Below are positions 43,092 through 51,206 of a stretch of DNA of 64,000 nt, one piece after another. Every line of letters starts with the position of its first letter. Position 1 is the first letter of the stretch. The notes under the pieces were generated by a model that was not told where the DNA came from, ran no database searches, and saw only the letters and a list, made by a program, of their open reading frames with translations. Source of the stretch: Treponema sp. (GTDB lineage: Bacteria > Spirochaetota > Spirochaetia > Treponematales > Treponemataceae); assembly GCA_017395545.1 (NCBI GenBank), contig JAFPUF010000019.1, positions 1 through 64,000 of the forward strand. Direction: 5' to 3'. Position numbers and translations under genes: made by a program.

Positions 43092-44378
43092 TTACCGAAG
43101 GATTACCCGCACGCTCCTGATTCTTCTCTGACTCTGCTCTTCGATTTTGTAAACGACGCCGTCTTTTTTTATGACAGCGCCAATCTCAGGAAGCTCGCCG
43201 AATTCTTCGAGAAGCCAGCCGCCAAAAGTATTGTAATTATCACTTTCCAGGTCCAAATCCAGAAATTCGTTCACGTCGTCAATCTTGAGGTCTCCGGGAA
43301 CGATGTATTCTTTGACTGAGACCGGCTGTATCCTGTTTTCAGGAGGCAGTTCGTTGTGGATTGAGTTGATGCTTCGTCCGAAAACCGCGCGAAGGATGTC
43401 GTCCATTGTGACGATTCCTGAATTCGAGCCGTTTTCATCGACCGCAATCGCAAAATTCTGTTTTTCGCTCTTGAATTTTTGCAGAAGGTCAGTCGCATAG
43501 AGCGTTTCCGGCACAAAAATCGTCGGCCTCAGGTGCTTTCTTGCAAAAGATTTCTTAGACCTTGAGGTTGCTGAAGTTTTTAGCAGAACTGTTTTGTAAA
43601 ATAACATTCCCTCGACTTTTGAGAAATCTCCGTCGCAGACCGGAAGCTTTGAGTAGCCGCTTACAGCAAAAATCCGAACGATTTCTTCGTATTCTGCATC
43701 TACCGGAATAAACTGGACAAGGCTCCTGTGCCTCATGATGTCCTTTATGCGCAGGTCAGTAAAGTCAAAAATCTTGTAGAGCATCCGCTTTTCGCTGGAT
43801 TCGAGGGTTCCTTCCTTAGCCCCGATTTCAATCAGTGATTTCAGTTCGTCCTCAGTTATCAGTTCCTTTGAATTCTTAAAGAAAATCAGCAGAAAATTAG
43901 TGATTCCGTCAGTTATTTTTGAAAAAATCCAGACTACAGGAAAGAAAATTTTCTGCATGATGATGAGCGGAGTGGCCGCAAAGCCCGCAAAACCGACAGG
44001 ATGAACGCTTGCAACAGTCTTCGGAACTATCTCACCGAAAATAATCAGAATGAAAGAAATTGCGAAAGTTGCGATTGTAGCGCCTTTATCCCCGAGAAGT
44101 TTAATGGCAAGAGCCGCAGAAAGACCGGAGACAAGCGATGTTACAAAATTAATTCCTATCAGAATAAGCGAAAGAAGCCGGTTAGTGTCTTTTTTCAAGA
44201 AAGAAATTTTTTTAGCACTGCTGTTTTTCTTTGAAGGATTATCCGTTTTCTGAAGCGCTTTCAGCATAAGGCGCGTAATCGAAAGAAAGGCGGTTTCGCT
44301 TCCTGCAAAAAAAGCAACGACCAGAACGAGAAGAAAAATAGAGACAGCAGGAACTGCGATTTCAGTCAGAAAGTTCAC
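43092..44378 (-). CDS. CNNM/CorC-family membrane protein with CBS pair (second of two)
   Basis: 428 aa. Three to four helices of a CNNM (DUF21) domain occupy the first ~180 residues (FFAGSETAFLSITRLM), then two CBS domains, then a CorC_HlyC domain near the end. Family members act in magnesium or cobalt efflux, or were named 'hemolysins'. The start is GTG at 44378, overlapping the TGA of the upstream paralogue (GTGA at 44375-44378), with GGAGG 6 nt upstream inside that gene. This implies tight coupling and perhaps a heteromeric pair. Confidence 0.92.
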   Translation of the reverse strand: MNFLTEIAVPAVSIFLLVLVVAFFAGSETAFLSITRLMLKALQKTDNPSKKNSSAKKISFLKKDTNRLLSLILIGINFVTSLVSGLSAALAIKLLGDKGATIATFAISFILIIFGEIVPKTVASVHPVGFAGFAATPLIIMQKIFFPVVWIFSKITDGITNFLLIFFKNSKELITEDELKSLIEIGAKEGTLESSEKRMLYKIFDFTDLRIKDIMRHRSLVQFIPVDAEYEEIVRIFAVSGYSKLPVCDGDFSKVEGMLFYKTVLLKTSATSRSKKSFARKHLRPTIFVPETLYATDLLQKFKSEKQNFAIAVDENGSNSGIVTMDDILRAVFGRSINSIHNELPPENRIQPVSVKEYIVPGDLKIDDVNEFLDLDLESDNYNTFGGWLLEEFGELPEIGAVIKKDGVVYKIEEQSQRRIRSVRVILR

Positions 44379-45772
44379 GAGTTACCTCCGTCCCGGGGGA
44401 TTTTAAGGGGGGAGCCCCCCTTAGGCGAGGGGGTAGCGCTCAACGAAGTGAGTGCGGAGGGGGAGACCTCCCCCTTCTCGTCCTTTTCTATTTTCTGCTC
44501 GACATGAACTGCAGAAATTCTGTGTCCTTCCAGTTTTTCCACTTTAAAAACAAAATTCCCTTCTTCAATGCTTTCACCAGCCGAAGGAATTCTGTCGAGT
44601 TTTTCGCAGATATATCCGGCTATTGTCTCGCTAAGTTTTGATTCAAGTTTTATTCTCAGCGTTTCTTCGAGATCTATAAGCCTTGTGGAGCCGTCTATCG
44701 TCTTTGAAATGAACTCCTCAAACTCACTGTGATTCGTTTCGTCTTCAAATTCTTCTGATTCGTGATAAATATCATCCGCAACAGCCCCGAAAATTTCCTG
44801 CTCGATATCTTCGATTGTAAGAATTCCGTCCGTTCCTGAATATTCGTCGATTACGATTGCAAAACTCTGATGATTTTCGTACAGAAGCTCCTGAATTGAT
44901 GACATTTTCGTCGTTCCCGGAATAAAAAGCGGTGGCCGCATAACTTTCCGCACCGAAAAATCATCCCGGAATTCTGTAAAAAACAGCAGGTCCTTTACAT
45001 AAAGTACCCCGATGATATTGTCTATGTCGTCATTCTCGAGAACCGGGAATTTTGAGATTCTGGTCTGCTCAGAAAGTTTGACAATCTCGAAGTAGCTCAT
45101 CTGCGGGTCGATGCAGATAACTTTGAGCCGGGGAATCATAATGTCTTCCGCGTTCAAATCAGTGAATTTGAAAACCCTGCTCATCATTTTCTTTTCGTCA
45201 GTTTCAAGAACGCCCTCTTCTCCGCCGACATCTATCAGGGTTTTTATTTCGTCTTCGGTAAAGGAAACAGCTTTTTTCCTGGTATTAATTCCGAAAATCC
45301 TTAAAATCAGGCGTGAAATAAAAGTGAAGAAAACTACGAACGGTCTCAGAAGATAAAAGAAGATTTTTACAAAGCCGCTCAGTGCAAAGGCACAGCTTTC
45401 AGGCTGAGTGGTCGTAACGCTTTTCGGAGTTATCTCACCAAAAATAAGCAGGAGAACCGTTGCGACTGAAGTTGCGATCGGGAGACCTGCAGGACCGAAT
45501 AGTTTCAGAAAAATAGATGTAAGAATGACCGAAAGCGCGACATTTACGATTTCGTTTCCGACAAGGAGCATGTTCAAAAGTTCTTCTTTGCGTTCCAGAA
45601 GTTTTCCAGCCCTTGTCGCACGCCTGTCTCCTTTTTCGCGCAGAAAATGAACCCGGAGTTTGTTAAGACCTAAAAAAGCGCTCTCGCTCGCCGAAAAAAG
45701 CGAAGAAAGAGTGATGCAAAGGGCGGCGAGTACAAAAAGAAATATCAGTTTACAGGAAGGATAGTCGTCCAT
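44375..45772 (-). CDS. CNNM/CorC-family membrane protein with CBS pair (first of two)
   Basis: 465 aa with the same order as its downstream paralogue: CNNM helices (LFSASESAFLGLNKLR), CBS pair (KFPVLENDDIDNIIGVLY; DEYSGTDGILTIEDI) and CorC_HlyC domain. The last ~35 residues (from about VSPSALTSLSATPS) extend beyond the family and are encoded by a GC-rich hairpin-bearing segment at 44398-44470 that looks like an inserted repeat. TAAAAT (complement of 45779-45784) ends 6 nt before the ATG with no Shine-Dalgarno, so the operon mRNA is probably leaderless. Divergent from the GGDEF gene at 45.82 kb. Confidence 0.92.
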   Translation of the reverse strand: MDDYPSCKLIFLFVLAALCITLSSLFSASESAFLGLNKLRVHFLREKGDRRATRAGKLLERKEELLNMLLVGNEIVNVALSVILTSIFLKLFGPAGLPIATSVATVLLLIFGEITPKSVTTTQPESCAFALSGFVKIFFYLLRPFVVFFTFISRLILRIFGINTRKKAVSFTEDEIKTLIDVGGEEGVLETDEKKMMSRVFKFTDLNAEDIMIPRLKVICIDPQMSYFEIVKLSEQTRISKFPVLENDDIDNIIGVLYVKDLLFFTEFRDDFSVRKVMRPPLFIPGTTKMSSIQELLYENHQSFAIVIDEYSGTDGILTIEDIEQEIFGAVADDIYHESEEFEDETNHSEFEEFISKTIDGSTRLIDLEETLRIKLESKLSETIAGYICEKLDRIPSAGESIEEGNFVFKVEKLEGHRISAVHVEQKIEKDEKGEVSPSALTSLSATPSPKGGSPLKIPRDGGNS

Positions 45773-45819
45773 TGACTTATTTTACACCAAGCAGTGTTTT
45801 TTTACAATTATTTTGCAAT

Positions 45820-47187
45820 ATGGGGAAAACCGTGATAAACTATCAGAATATGGATTTTCAGGGGTTCATAAACACATTCGCAGTACCTTGTGCAATTCTC
45901 TCGGTTCAAAAAGTGCCCGGCAGCCGTTACGGTGAAATCCGTATCGTCAAAGCAAACGATTTTTACAAAGACAGAATGGGTATTGTCCGTTACCGCGACC
46001 AGATGCTTTACTCAGAGCTGGTTCCCAAAGACGACAAATTCGAAGATTTCTGTTACCGTTCGGCAGTTTTAAAACAAAAACTCCACGCCTATGTCGAAAC
46101 AAAAGGCCTGAACTGCTGGACTGACTCTGATTTCATTCCCCTGAACTGTGAAGAAAACGATCTCGCCTACTGTGCTTTCTTCTTTGACCTTACACGCGAG
46201 CCCGATCCGGACAAAATGTCAATGGTCTCTCACGATACAGCCACAGACATAATCAAGAATTTTATAACCCTGCGTGCTTCCACAGATTTTAACACAAAAG
46301 TCACGACAGTTATCGAGGACCTTCAGCAGGAAACAAACTCTTTCTGCTGCTGCCTCCTTCGGCTTGACTCCAAAAACAAAAAATACGAAGTTCTCTGCGA
46401 AAAGTTCAACGACAATTCTATTCATGTCGAAGACTACAACAAACTTCTTTCATACGACATCGTCGCTTCCTGGGAAAAGACAATCGGACTCTCAAACGGA
46501 ATTATCATAAAAGACGAAGAAGACATACAGAAGCTCGAAAAAATCAATCCCCTCTGGGCGAAAAACATGCGCTGGGTAAAAATCAATTCCCTGATTCTCT
46601 ATCCTCTCGTCCAGGAAAAAAAGCATACCGGATATTTATTTATCACGAATTTCGATACAGACAATATCGTAAAAATTAAAGAACTGGTAGAACTCACATC
46701 ATATTTTCTTTCTTCTGAAGTCGCCAACTATGAGATAATGGAAAAACTCGAAAAAATCAGCACGATTGATTTGCTGACAGGTGTCAAAAACCGTAACGCG
46801 ATGAACCTCATGGTCGATTCCTTCGTAAAAGGCGAAACAATTATTCCAGCTCCGTTCGGCATAGTCTTCGCAAAAATAAAAGGTCTCAAGCAGGTAAACG
46901 CCGATAACGGCCACGATTTCGGCGACCGTCTTTTGAAAAAGGCGGCCATTCTGCTTGAAGAGCATTTCCCCAGATGCGACATCTACCGCTCGGCCGGAGA
47001 TGAATTTATGGTTGTGGTTCCGTCAATCTCAATCTCAATTTTCACACAGCTGGTCGAAATTCTTAAGCAGGACACCTCCGGCGAAAACGAAATCTGCTTC
47101 TCGGTAGGTTCTGACTGGAACGAAGAAGGCAGAAAACTCCGCAGGTCAATGCACAATGCGGTCACTTCCATGGAAAGTGCAGATTAA
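45820..47187 (+). CDS. GGDEF-domain protein (AGDEF active-site variant)
   Basis: Soluble protein of 455 aa from the ATG at 45820. N-terminal ~130 residues look PAS-like, then a GAF-like segment, and a C-terminal GGDEF domain containing YRSAGDEFMVVV. The first glycine is alanine; AGDEF is tolerated in some active cyclases. The open frame begins with a TTG at 45772, but that codon overlaps the start of the divergent CNNM gene, and TACAAT (45803-45808) lies 11 nt before the ATG at 45820. The stop shares a TTAA with the stop of the convergent ABC ATPase gene. Confidence 0.82.
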   Translation: MGKTVINYQNMDFQGFINTFAVPCAILSVQKVPGSRYGEIRIVKANDFYKDRMGIVRYRDQMLYSELVPKDDKFEDFCYRSAVLKQKLHAYVETKGLNCWTDSDFIPLNCEENDLAYCAFFFDLTREPDPDKMSMVSHDTATDIIKNFITLRASTDFNTKVTTVIEDLQQETNSFCCCLLRLDSKNKKYEVLCEKFNDNSIHVEDYNKLLSYDIVASWEKTIGLSNGIIIKDEEDIQKLEKINPLWAKNMRWVKINSLILYPLVQEKKHTGYLFITNFDTDNIVKIKELVELTSYFLSSEVANYEIMEKLEKISTIDLLTGVKNRNAMNLMVDSFVKGETIIPAPFGIVFAKIKGLKQVNADNGHDFGDRLLKKAAILLEEHFPRCDIYRSAGDEFMVVVPSISISIFTQLVEILKQDTSGENEICFSVGSDWNEEGRKLRRSMHNAVTSMESAD

Positions 47188-48203
47188 TCAGAGTCGCCCT
47201 TAATTTTACAAATTCTTTTTGCTTTTAAAGAAATTCTGTCTCCGACACGCAGGTTTTCGCTTGAAATCGTGTCAAAATCAGCAAGAATCGTGTTTTCCTC
47301 AGTCTGAACTACATAACGTGTTTTTGAGCCTAAAAATTCTTCGTTCAGAATTGTTCCGGAAAGAAGAACCGTATCAGCAGGAACGATTCCATTTTCGAAG
47401 GCGCTTACAGCCGGCGCAATCTCGAACCATTCCGGGCGTACCATAAATTTTTTGTCATCTTTTTGAAGGATATTCGCTTTTCCGACAAAATCTGCCACAA
47501 ATTCATTTGAAGGCCCAAAATAAATTTCGCGCGGACTTCCTTCCTGTAAAAGCCGGCCTTTATCCAGAACAGCAATTTTCGTAGAAAGTGACAGGGCTTC
47601 TTCCTGGTCGTGAGTGACATAAACCGTCGTGATTTTAAGTTTCTGCTGAATTTCCTTGAGTTCTTCACGCACCTTTACGCGCAGTTTCGTATCGAGTGAT
47701 GAAAGAGGCTCATCCATAAGAAGGATTTTAGGTTTTAAAACCAGCGAACGTGCAAGGGCTACCCGCTGCTGCTGTCCGCCTGAAAGTTCATTCGGATAGC
47801 GTTTTAAGAGTTCTTCGATTCCGAGTGCATTTGAAATCTCACTGACATTTTCTGAAATATTAAAAAATTCATCTTTACGGGAATTTTTTTTCTGAATTTT
47901 CAAACCGTAGGCTATATTTTGTTCGACCGTAAGATGGGGGAAAAGTGCGTAGTCCTGAAAAACCATGCCGACTTTTCGTTCGTTAACTTCGATACCGGCT
48001 TGATTTATGCCGTCAATCAGAACTTCACCAGAATCTGGTGATAAAAACCCCGAAATCAAACGCAGAAGTGTGGTTTTTCCGCAGCCTGACGGTCCAAGAA
48101 GAGTAGTAAAGCTCCCCTCTTCGACCATGAGGGAAAAATCATCGACAGCAAGGGTGTTTCCGAATAAAAAAGAAAGATTTCTGAGTTCGAGTTTCGCGTT
48201 CAT
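47184..48203 (-). CDS. ABC transporter ATPase (PotA/FbpC type)
   Basis: 339 aa. Walker A GPSGCGKTTLL (about 38-48), Q-loop VFQDYALFPHL, signature ELSGGQQQRVALAR, Walker B ILLMDEPLSSLD and the switch histidine VTHDQEE. A C-terminal TOBE-like domain of about 100 residues marks the importer ATPases for spermidine/putrescine, iron or sugars. No permease or binding-protein gene is adjacent, so it may serve a transporter encoded elsewhere. TATAAT (complement of 48212-48217) ends 8 nt before the ATG. Its stop overlaps that of the GGDEF gene. Confidence 0.92.
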   Translation of the reverse strand: MNAKLELRNLSFLFGNTLAVDDFSLMVEEGSFTTLLGPSGCGKTTLLRLISGFLSPDSGEVLIDGINQAGIEVNERKVGMVFQDYALFPHLTVEQNIAYGLKIQKKNSRKDEFFNISENVSEISNALGIEELLKRYPNELSGGQQQRVALARSLVLKPKILLMDEPLSSLDTKLRVKVREELKEIQQKLKITTVYVTHDQEEALSLSTKIAVLDKGRLLQEGSPREIYFGPSNEFVADFVGKANILQKDDKKFMVRPEWFEIAPAVSAFENGIVPADTVLLSGTILNEEFLGSKTRYVVQTEENTILADFDTISSENLRVGDRISLKAKRICKIKGDSD

Positions 48204-48226
48204 TGGGCGCGATTATATCATAAAAA

Positions 48227-48958
48227 CTAAGATAGAACTACAATAAGGTCGTTTGAATTTCTTGTGAACTCATTCTTTGAAAAATCGGCGAAAAAAGAGA
48301 ATTTTGTAAAGCCGACTTCCTTCGCATACTGCTCGATTTTGTCCTTTGTGAGCGGGAAAATTTCGGCATCTTTTGTAACTGTAAGCCGTTTTCCGTTGCC
48401 TGTCTCAAGTTCCTGATACAAATATTTTTTTCCGTTCTGGTCAGTCTGTATTTTTGAAAAAAGCTTTGCGCGGATACTTTCCCGGACAGGAAGCTTCGTC
48501 TGCGGCTCTGCGGAAAATTTCTCAAAATTCGGAAGATGAAGGATAAGTTTTCCGCCGGAAGCAAGGAGCTGTTTGCAATCGTAGAAAAGTTTTGCCATTA
48601 AAGTTGTGTCATGAGTAAAAATCACGCGGTAGTTAGGAATCATAATGATATTGTAGAATCCTTTTCCTAAAAAACGGCACATTTCAAGGCTCGACATTTG
48701 AAAAAACCTGAGAGCCATAAGCTGAGTTCGACGTTTGCGGTTGGCAGATTCCAGAAGCGGTATAATCGTCTCAAGCCCCGTAACATCAGCGTTTTCTTTT
48801 GCAAGATGATGTTCAAAAGTTCCGGTACCGCAGCCAATACTGAGATATTTGACCGGCAAATCGAAAACTTTTGTTTCATCCGCAAAGAATTTTTTTAACT
48901 CATCGCCAGAAGGAAAAAGCTCATCATAATACTCAACGAGATTTTCAAACAGTTCCAT
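48227..48958 (-). CDS. Class I SAM-dependent methyltransferase
   Basis: 243 aa. Motif I is LSIGCGTGTFEHHL (about residue 37), followed by an acidic residue in DVTGLETI, then FYNIIMIPNYRVIF and GGKLILHLPN, the usual Rossmann-fold order. Substrate is unknown. The start is weakly supported: TATCAT (complement of 48965-48970) ends 6 nt before the ATG and there is no Shine-Dalgarno. It precedes the ABC ATPase gene by 23 bp on the same strand, but that gene has its own -10 box. Confidence 0.82.
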   Translation of the reverse strand: MELFENLVEYYDELFPSGDELKKFFADETKVFDLPVKYLSIGCGTGTFEHHLAKENADVTGLETIIPLLESANRKRRTQLMALRFFQMSSLEMCRFLGKGFYNIIMIPNYRVIFTHDTTLMAKLFYDCKQLLASGGKLILHLPNFEKFSAEPQTKLPVRESIRAKLFSKIQTDQNGKKYLYQELETGNGKRLTVTKDAEIFPLTKDKIEQYAKEVGFTKFSFFADFSKNEFTRNSNDLIVVLS

Positions 48959-49015
48959 AAATAAATGATAAGGTCGAAACTTTAAAAATGCAAGGAAAAA
49001 TGTTATAGTCTTTTT

Positions 49016-49516
49016 ATGAAAAAAATACTGCTAATGCTGGCAAACATCTGCCTTATCTTTAGTTTTTTCTCGTGCAAAGAAAAGCCTCTCTCACCAATCG
49101 AACAGCAGGCAGTCGCACAGAACGAAGCTGTCACCCTCAGCCAGACACTTCAAGGCGACACTGCTTATTCTGAAAAAATCGATTATGATCTTTCCGAAAT
49201 GAATTCTGATCTGGTCTACGCTTCTGTCTTTCAGATGATGATTGAACCTGAAAGTTTCACAAACAAAGTCATCAAAATGCGCGGCAATTTCACAGTTTAC
49301 GAAAACTCCCCGACAATGAACGGCGGCAGAACTTACGCTGTCATAATCTCCGACGCACTTGCATGCTGCAAACAGGGAATAGAATTTCACTACGACTTTA
49401 ACGGAAATGAGCCAAAAGACGGTGATGTCGTGACCGTTACCGGAGTCTACACGACAGGCTTTCTTCCGGATGACGTGCAGTTCAACTTTGTTCAGGCCAC
49501 AAGTGTAGAAATGTAA
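49016..49516 (+). CDS. Small lipoprotein with OB-fold-like C-terminus
   Basis: 166 aa with lipobox FFSC (Cys about 21). A linker is followed by a compact domain with the pattern FTNKVIKMRGNFTVYE ... YAVIISDALACCKQG ... GDVVTVTGVY, resembling OB-fold or small beta-barrel proteins that bind a metal or cofactor through the CC. TATAGT (49004-49009) ends 6 nt before the ATG with no Shine-Dalgarno, so a leaderless message is predicted. The next gene encodes another exported protein. Confidence 0.7.
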   Translation: MKKILLMLANICLIFSFFSCKEKPLSPIEQQAVAQNEAVTLSQTLQGDTAYSEKIDYDLSEMNSDLVYASVFQMMIEPESFTNKVIKMRGNFTVYENSPTMNGGRTYAVIISDALACCKQGIEFHYDFNGNEPKDGDVVTVTGVYTTGFLPDDVQFNFVQATSVEM

Positions 49517-49550
49517 AAGTTTCGCCGGGAAATTTCCGATAATCTAAGAG

Positions 49551-50162
49551 ATGAAAAAGAAATTTTTTGCCCTTTTTTCGGCGGTTTTCGTATTATTTTC
49601 AGTTCTTCCCGCTTTCTCTTATATGGTCAAATACAAAGAGGACTTTTACAAACTCTATCACATTCATTACGCACAGTTCCCCGATGACTGCATCGAAAAC
49701 ATTTACTGGCTTGAACAGGCTGTAAAGGCAGATTTCTGCAATCCGCTTTACGCACCGGTCAAAATCAACGATGAGAAAGACTGGGAAAAATACCGCTATC
49801 TCTTTATGATGCATATAAATTTAAAACTCATTGAGCAGCACATGCGCCTCGGAAGAATCTACGACAAGCAGGTAGCACACTTTTACGATGCCCCCTGGCG
49901 TGACGCTTACCTCGAAAACCTGAAAAAGGCAAAAACCTGTTACGAATCAGGCCTTTACTACTGGCGGGAAGCAAAACTCTGGGCAGAAAAATCAAATGTC
50001 GGAAAGTTCAGGTTCCTTATTCTCCAGGACATTCAGAACTGGGAAGATGAACGCGAACGGATTGGAACAGGAAAATTAAATTACGAGAAAATCCTGAACC
50101 GGGAACTTGCACGAGTGAACAAAGTAATTGAAGAATTCCAGAAAATGGATAAAGAATATTAA
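49551..50162 (+). CDS. Exported hypothetical protein, helical
   Basis: 203 aa with a cleavable signal peptide (ending LPAFS-Y) and a Tyr/Trp-rich mature part with long helices (IEQHMRLGRIYDKQVAHFY; LARVNKVIEEFQKM). No family recognised. GATAAT (49538-49543) ends 7 nt before the ATG; TAAGAG just before the ATG is too close to be a Shine-Dalgarno. A strong bidirectional terminator follows. Confidence 0.65.
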   Translation: MKKKFFALFSAVFVLFSVLPAFSYMVKYKEDFYKLYHIHYAQFPDDCIENIYWLEQAVKADFCNPLYAPVKINDEKDWEKYRYLFMMHINLKLIEQHMRLGRIYDKQVAHFYDAPWRDAYLENLKKAKTCYESGLYYWREAKLWAEKSNVGKFRFLILQDIQNWEDERERIGTGKLNYEKILNRELARVNKVIEEFQKMDKEY

Positions 50163-50182
50163 TTTTTTTGAGAAAAAAAACA

Positions 50183-50228
50183 AAAAAAAGCCGGTCATTC
50201 TGAGTTTTCAGAAAACCGGCATTTTTTT
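50183..50228. terminator. Bidirectional rho-independent terminator
   Basis: GCCGGT (50190-50195) pairs with ACCGGC (50215-50220) and inner TTCTGA with TCAGAA. An A-run precedes and a T8 tract (50222-50229) follows, so it can stop transcription from both convergent genes. Confidence 0.9.
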
Positions 50229-50245
50229 TGGGACATTGGCGTCCT

Positions 50246-51178
50246 TTATTTTATAAACCACTTTCCCTTGTCTTTTACAAAACGGCTGGCAGGAATTTCC
50301 AGAAGTCTTCCGTCTTCGCTGAGCATCCGTACAATCTGCTTGATTGGATTTACATCGATGATTTTAAAATCCGAGCCGTCATAATGAATATGAAGTCCTT
50401 CGTTCGGAAGTTTTTTTCGTGCTTCTGCATACCAGTTATATTCGTAGCTCAGACAGCAGAGAAGACGTCCGCACTGACCGGAAATTTTCGTGGAATTGAG
50501 CGAAAGATTCTGCTCCTTGGCCATTTTGATTGACACCGGAGGAAGTTTGTCCCGGATTGAGTGACAGCAGTACGGACGGCCGCATACGCCAAGACCGCCT
50601 GTAATTCTGCTTTCATCGCGGACACCAATTTGACGAAGTTCAATTCTCATTTTGAAGACGCTGACCAGATCTTTTACAAGCTCACGGAAGTCTACACGAT
50701 TATCACTGGAAAAGAAGAAAAGCGCTTTCTGTTCCTCAAGAAGAAAATGAACAGCCACAAGTTTCATATCAAGGGCATGCTCAACTACTTTTTCCTTGAA
50801 GATTTTAAAAGCCTCGTCTTCCTTTTCGGAGAGTTCCTTAAAGCGTTCCAGATCCTCGTCGCCGGCTTTTCGCTCGACTTTTACGATATCGCTGGGTTTT
50901 AGGCCTATCGGATGACTTGCGCGGCCAAGCACAAGCGCCATATCCTTTCCGTATCGTGTCGGAATAATGACATGCTCACCTTTTTTAAGGTCACCGAATT
51001 TTTCAGGAACCGTTACATAGACAGCTTCGCTTGAATAGTCCAGACGGGTAAGGTAAAGAACTTTCGGATAAACAAAATGCTCATCAGATTCTTCTTCGTA
51101 TGCCTTAAAATCTGCATCTTCAAGTCGAGAAATGTCATCTTCGCTTTCTTCTATGTCCTGCTCAAAAATATCACTCAT
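50246..51178 (-). CDS. PSP1/RicT-family protein
   Basis: 310 aa with the cysteine-rich PSP1 signature GVCGRPYCCHSIRDKL and GQCGRLLCCLSYEYNWY. In Bacillus RicT (YaaT) works with RicA and RicF as an Fe-S-binding complex affecting RNase Y and phosphorelay. The N-terminal ~35 residues are acidic and not conserved in the family as I know it. TAGAGT lies 6 nt before the ATG, possibly leaderless. Head-to-tail with gltX, 28 bp upstream. Confidence 0.88.
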   Translation of the reverse strand: MSDIFEQDIEESEDDISRLEDADFKAYEEESDEHFVYPKVLYLTRLDYSSEAVYVTVPEKFGDLKKGEHVIIPTRYGKDMALVLGRASHPIGLKPSDIVKVERKAGDEDLERFKELSEKEDEAFKIFKEKVVEHALDMKLVAVHFLLEEQKALFFFSSDNRVDFRELVKDLVSVFKMRIELRQIGVRDESRITGGLGVCGRPYCCHSIRDKLPPVSIKMAKEQNLSLNSTKISGQCGRLLCCLSYEYNWYAEARKKLPNEGLHIHYDGSDFKIIDVNPIKQIVRMLSEDGRLLEIPASRFVKDKGKWFIK

Positions 51179-51206
51179 ACCGTTACTCTATCAGAATCTT
51201 TTTTGA

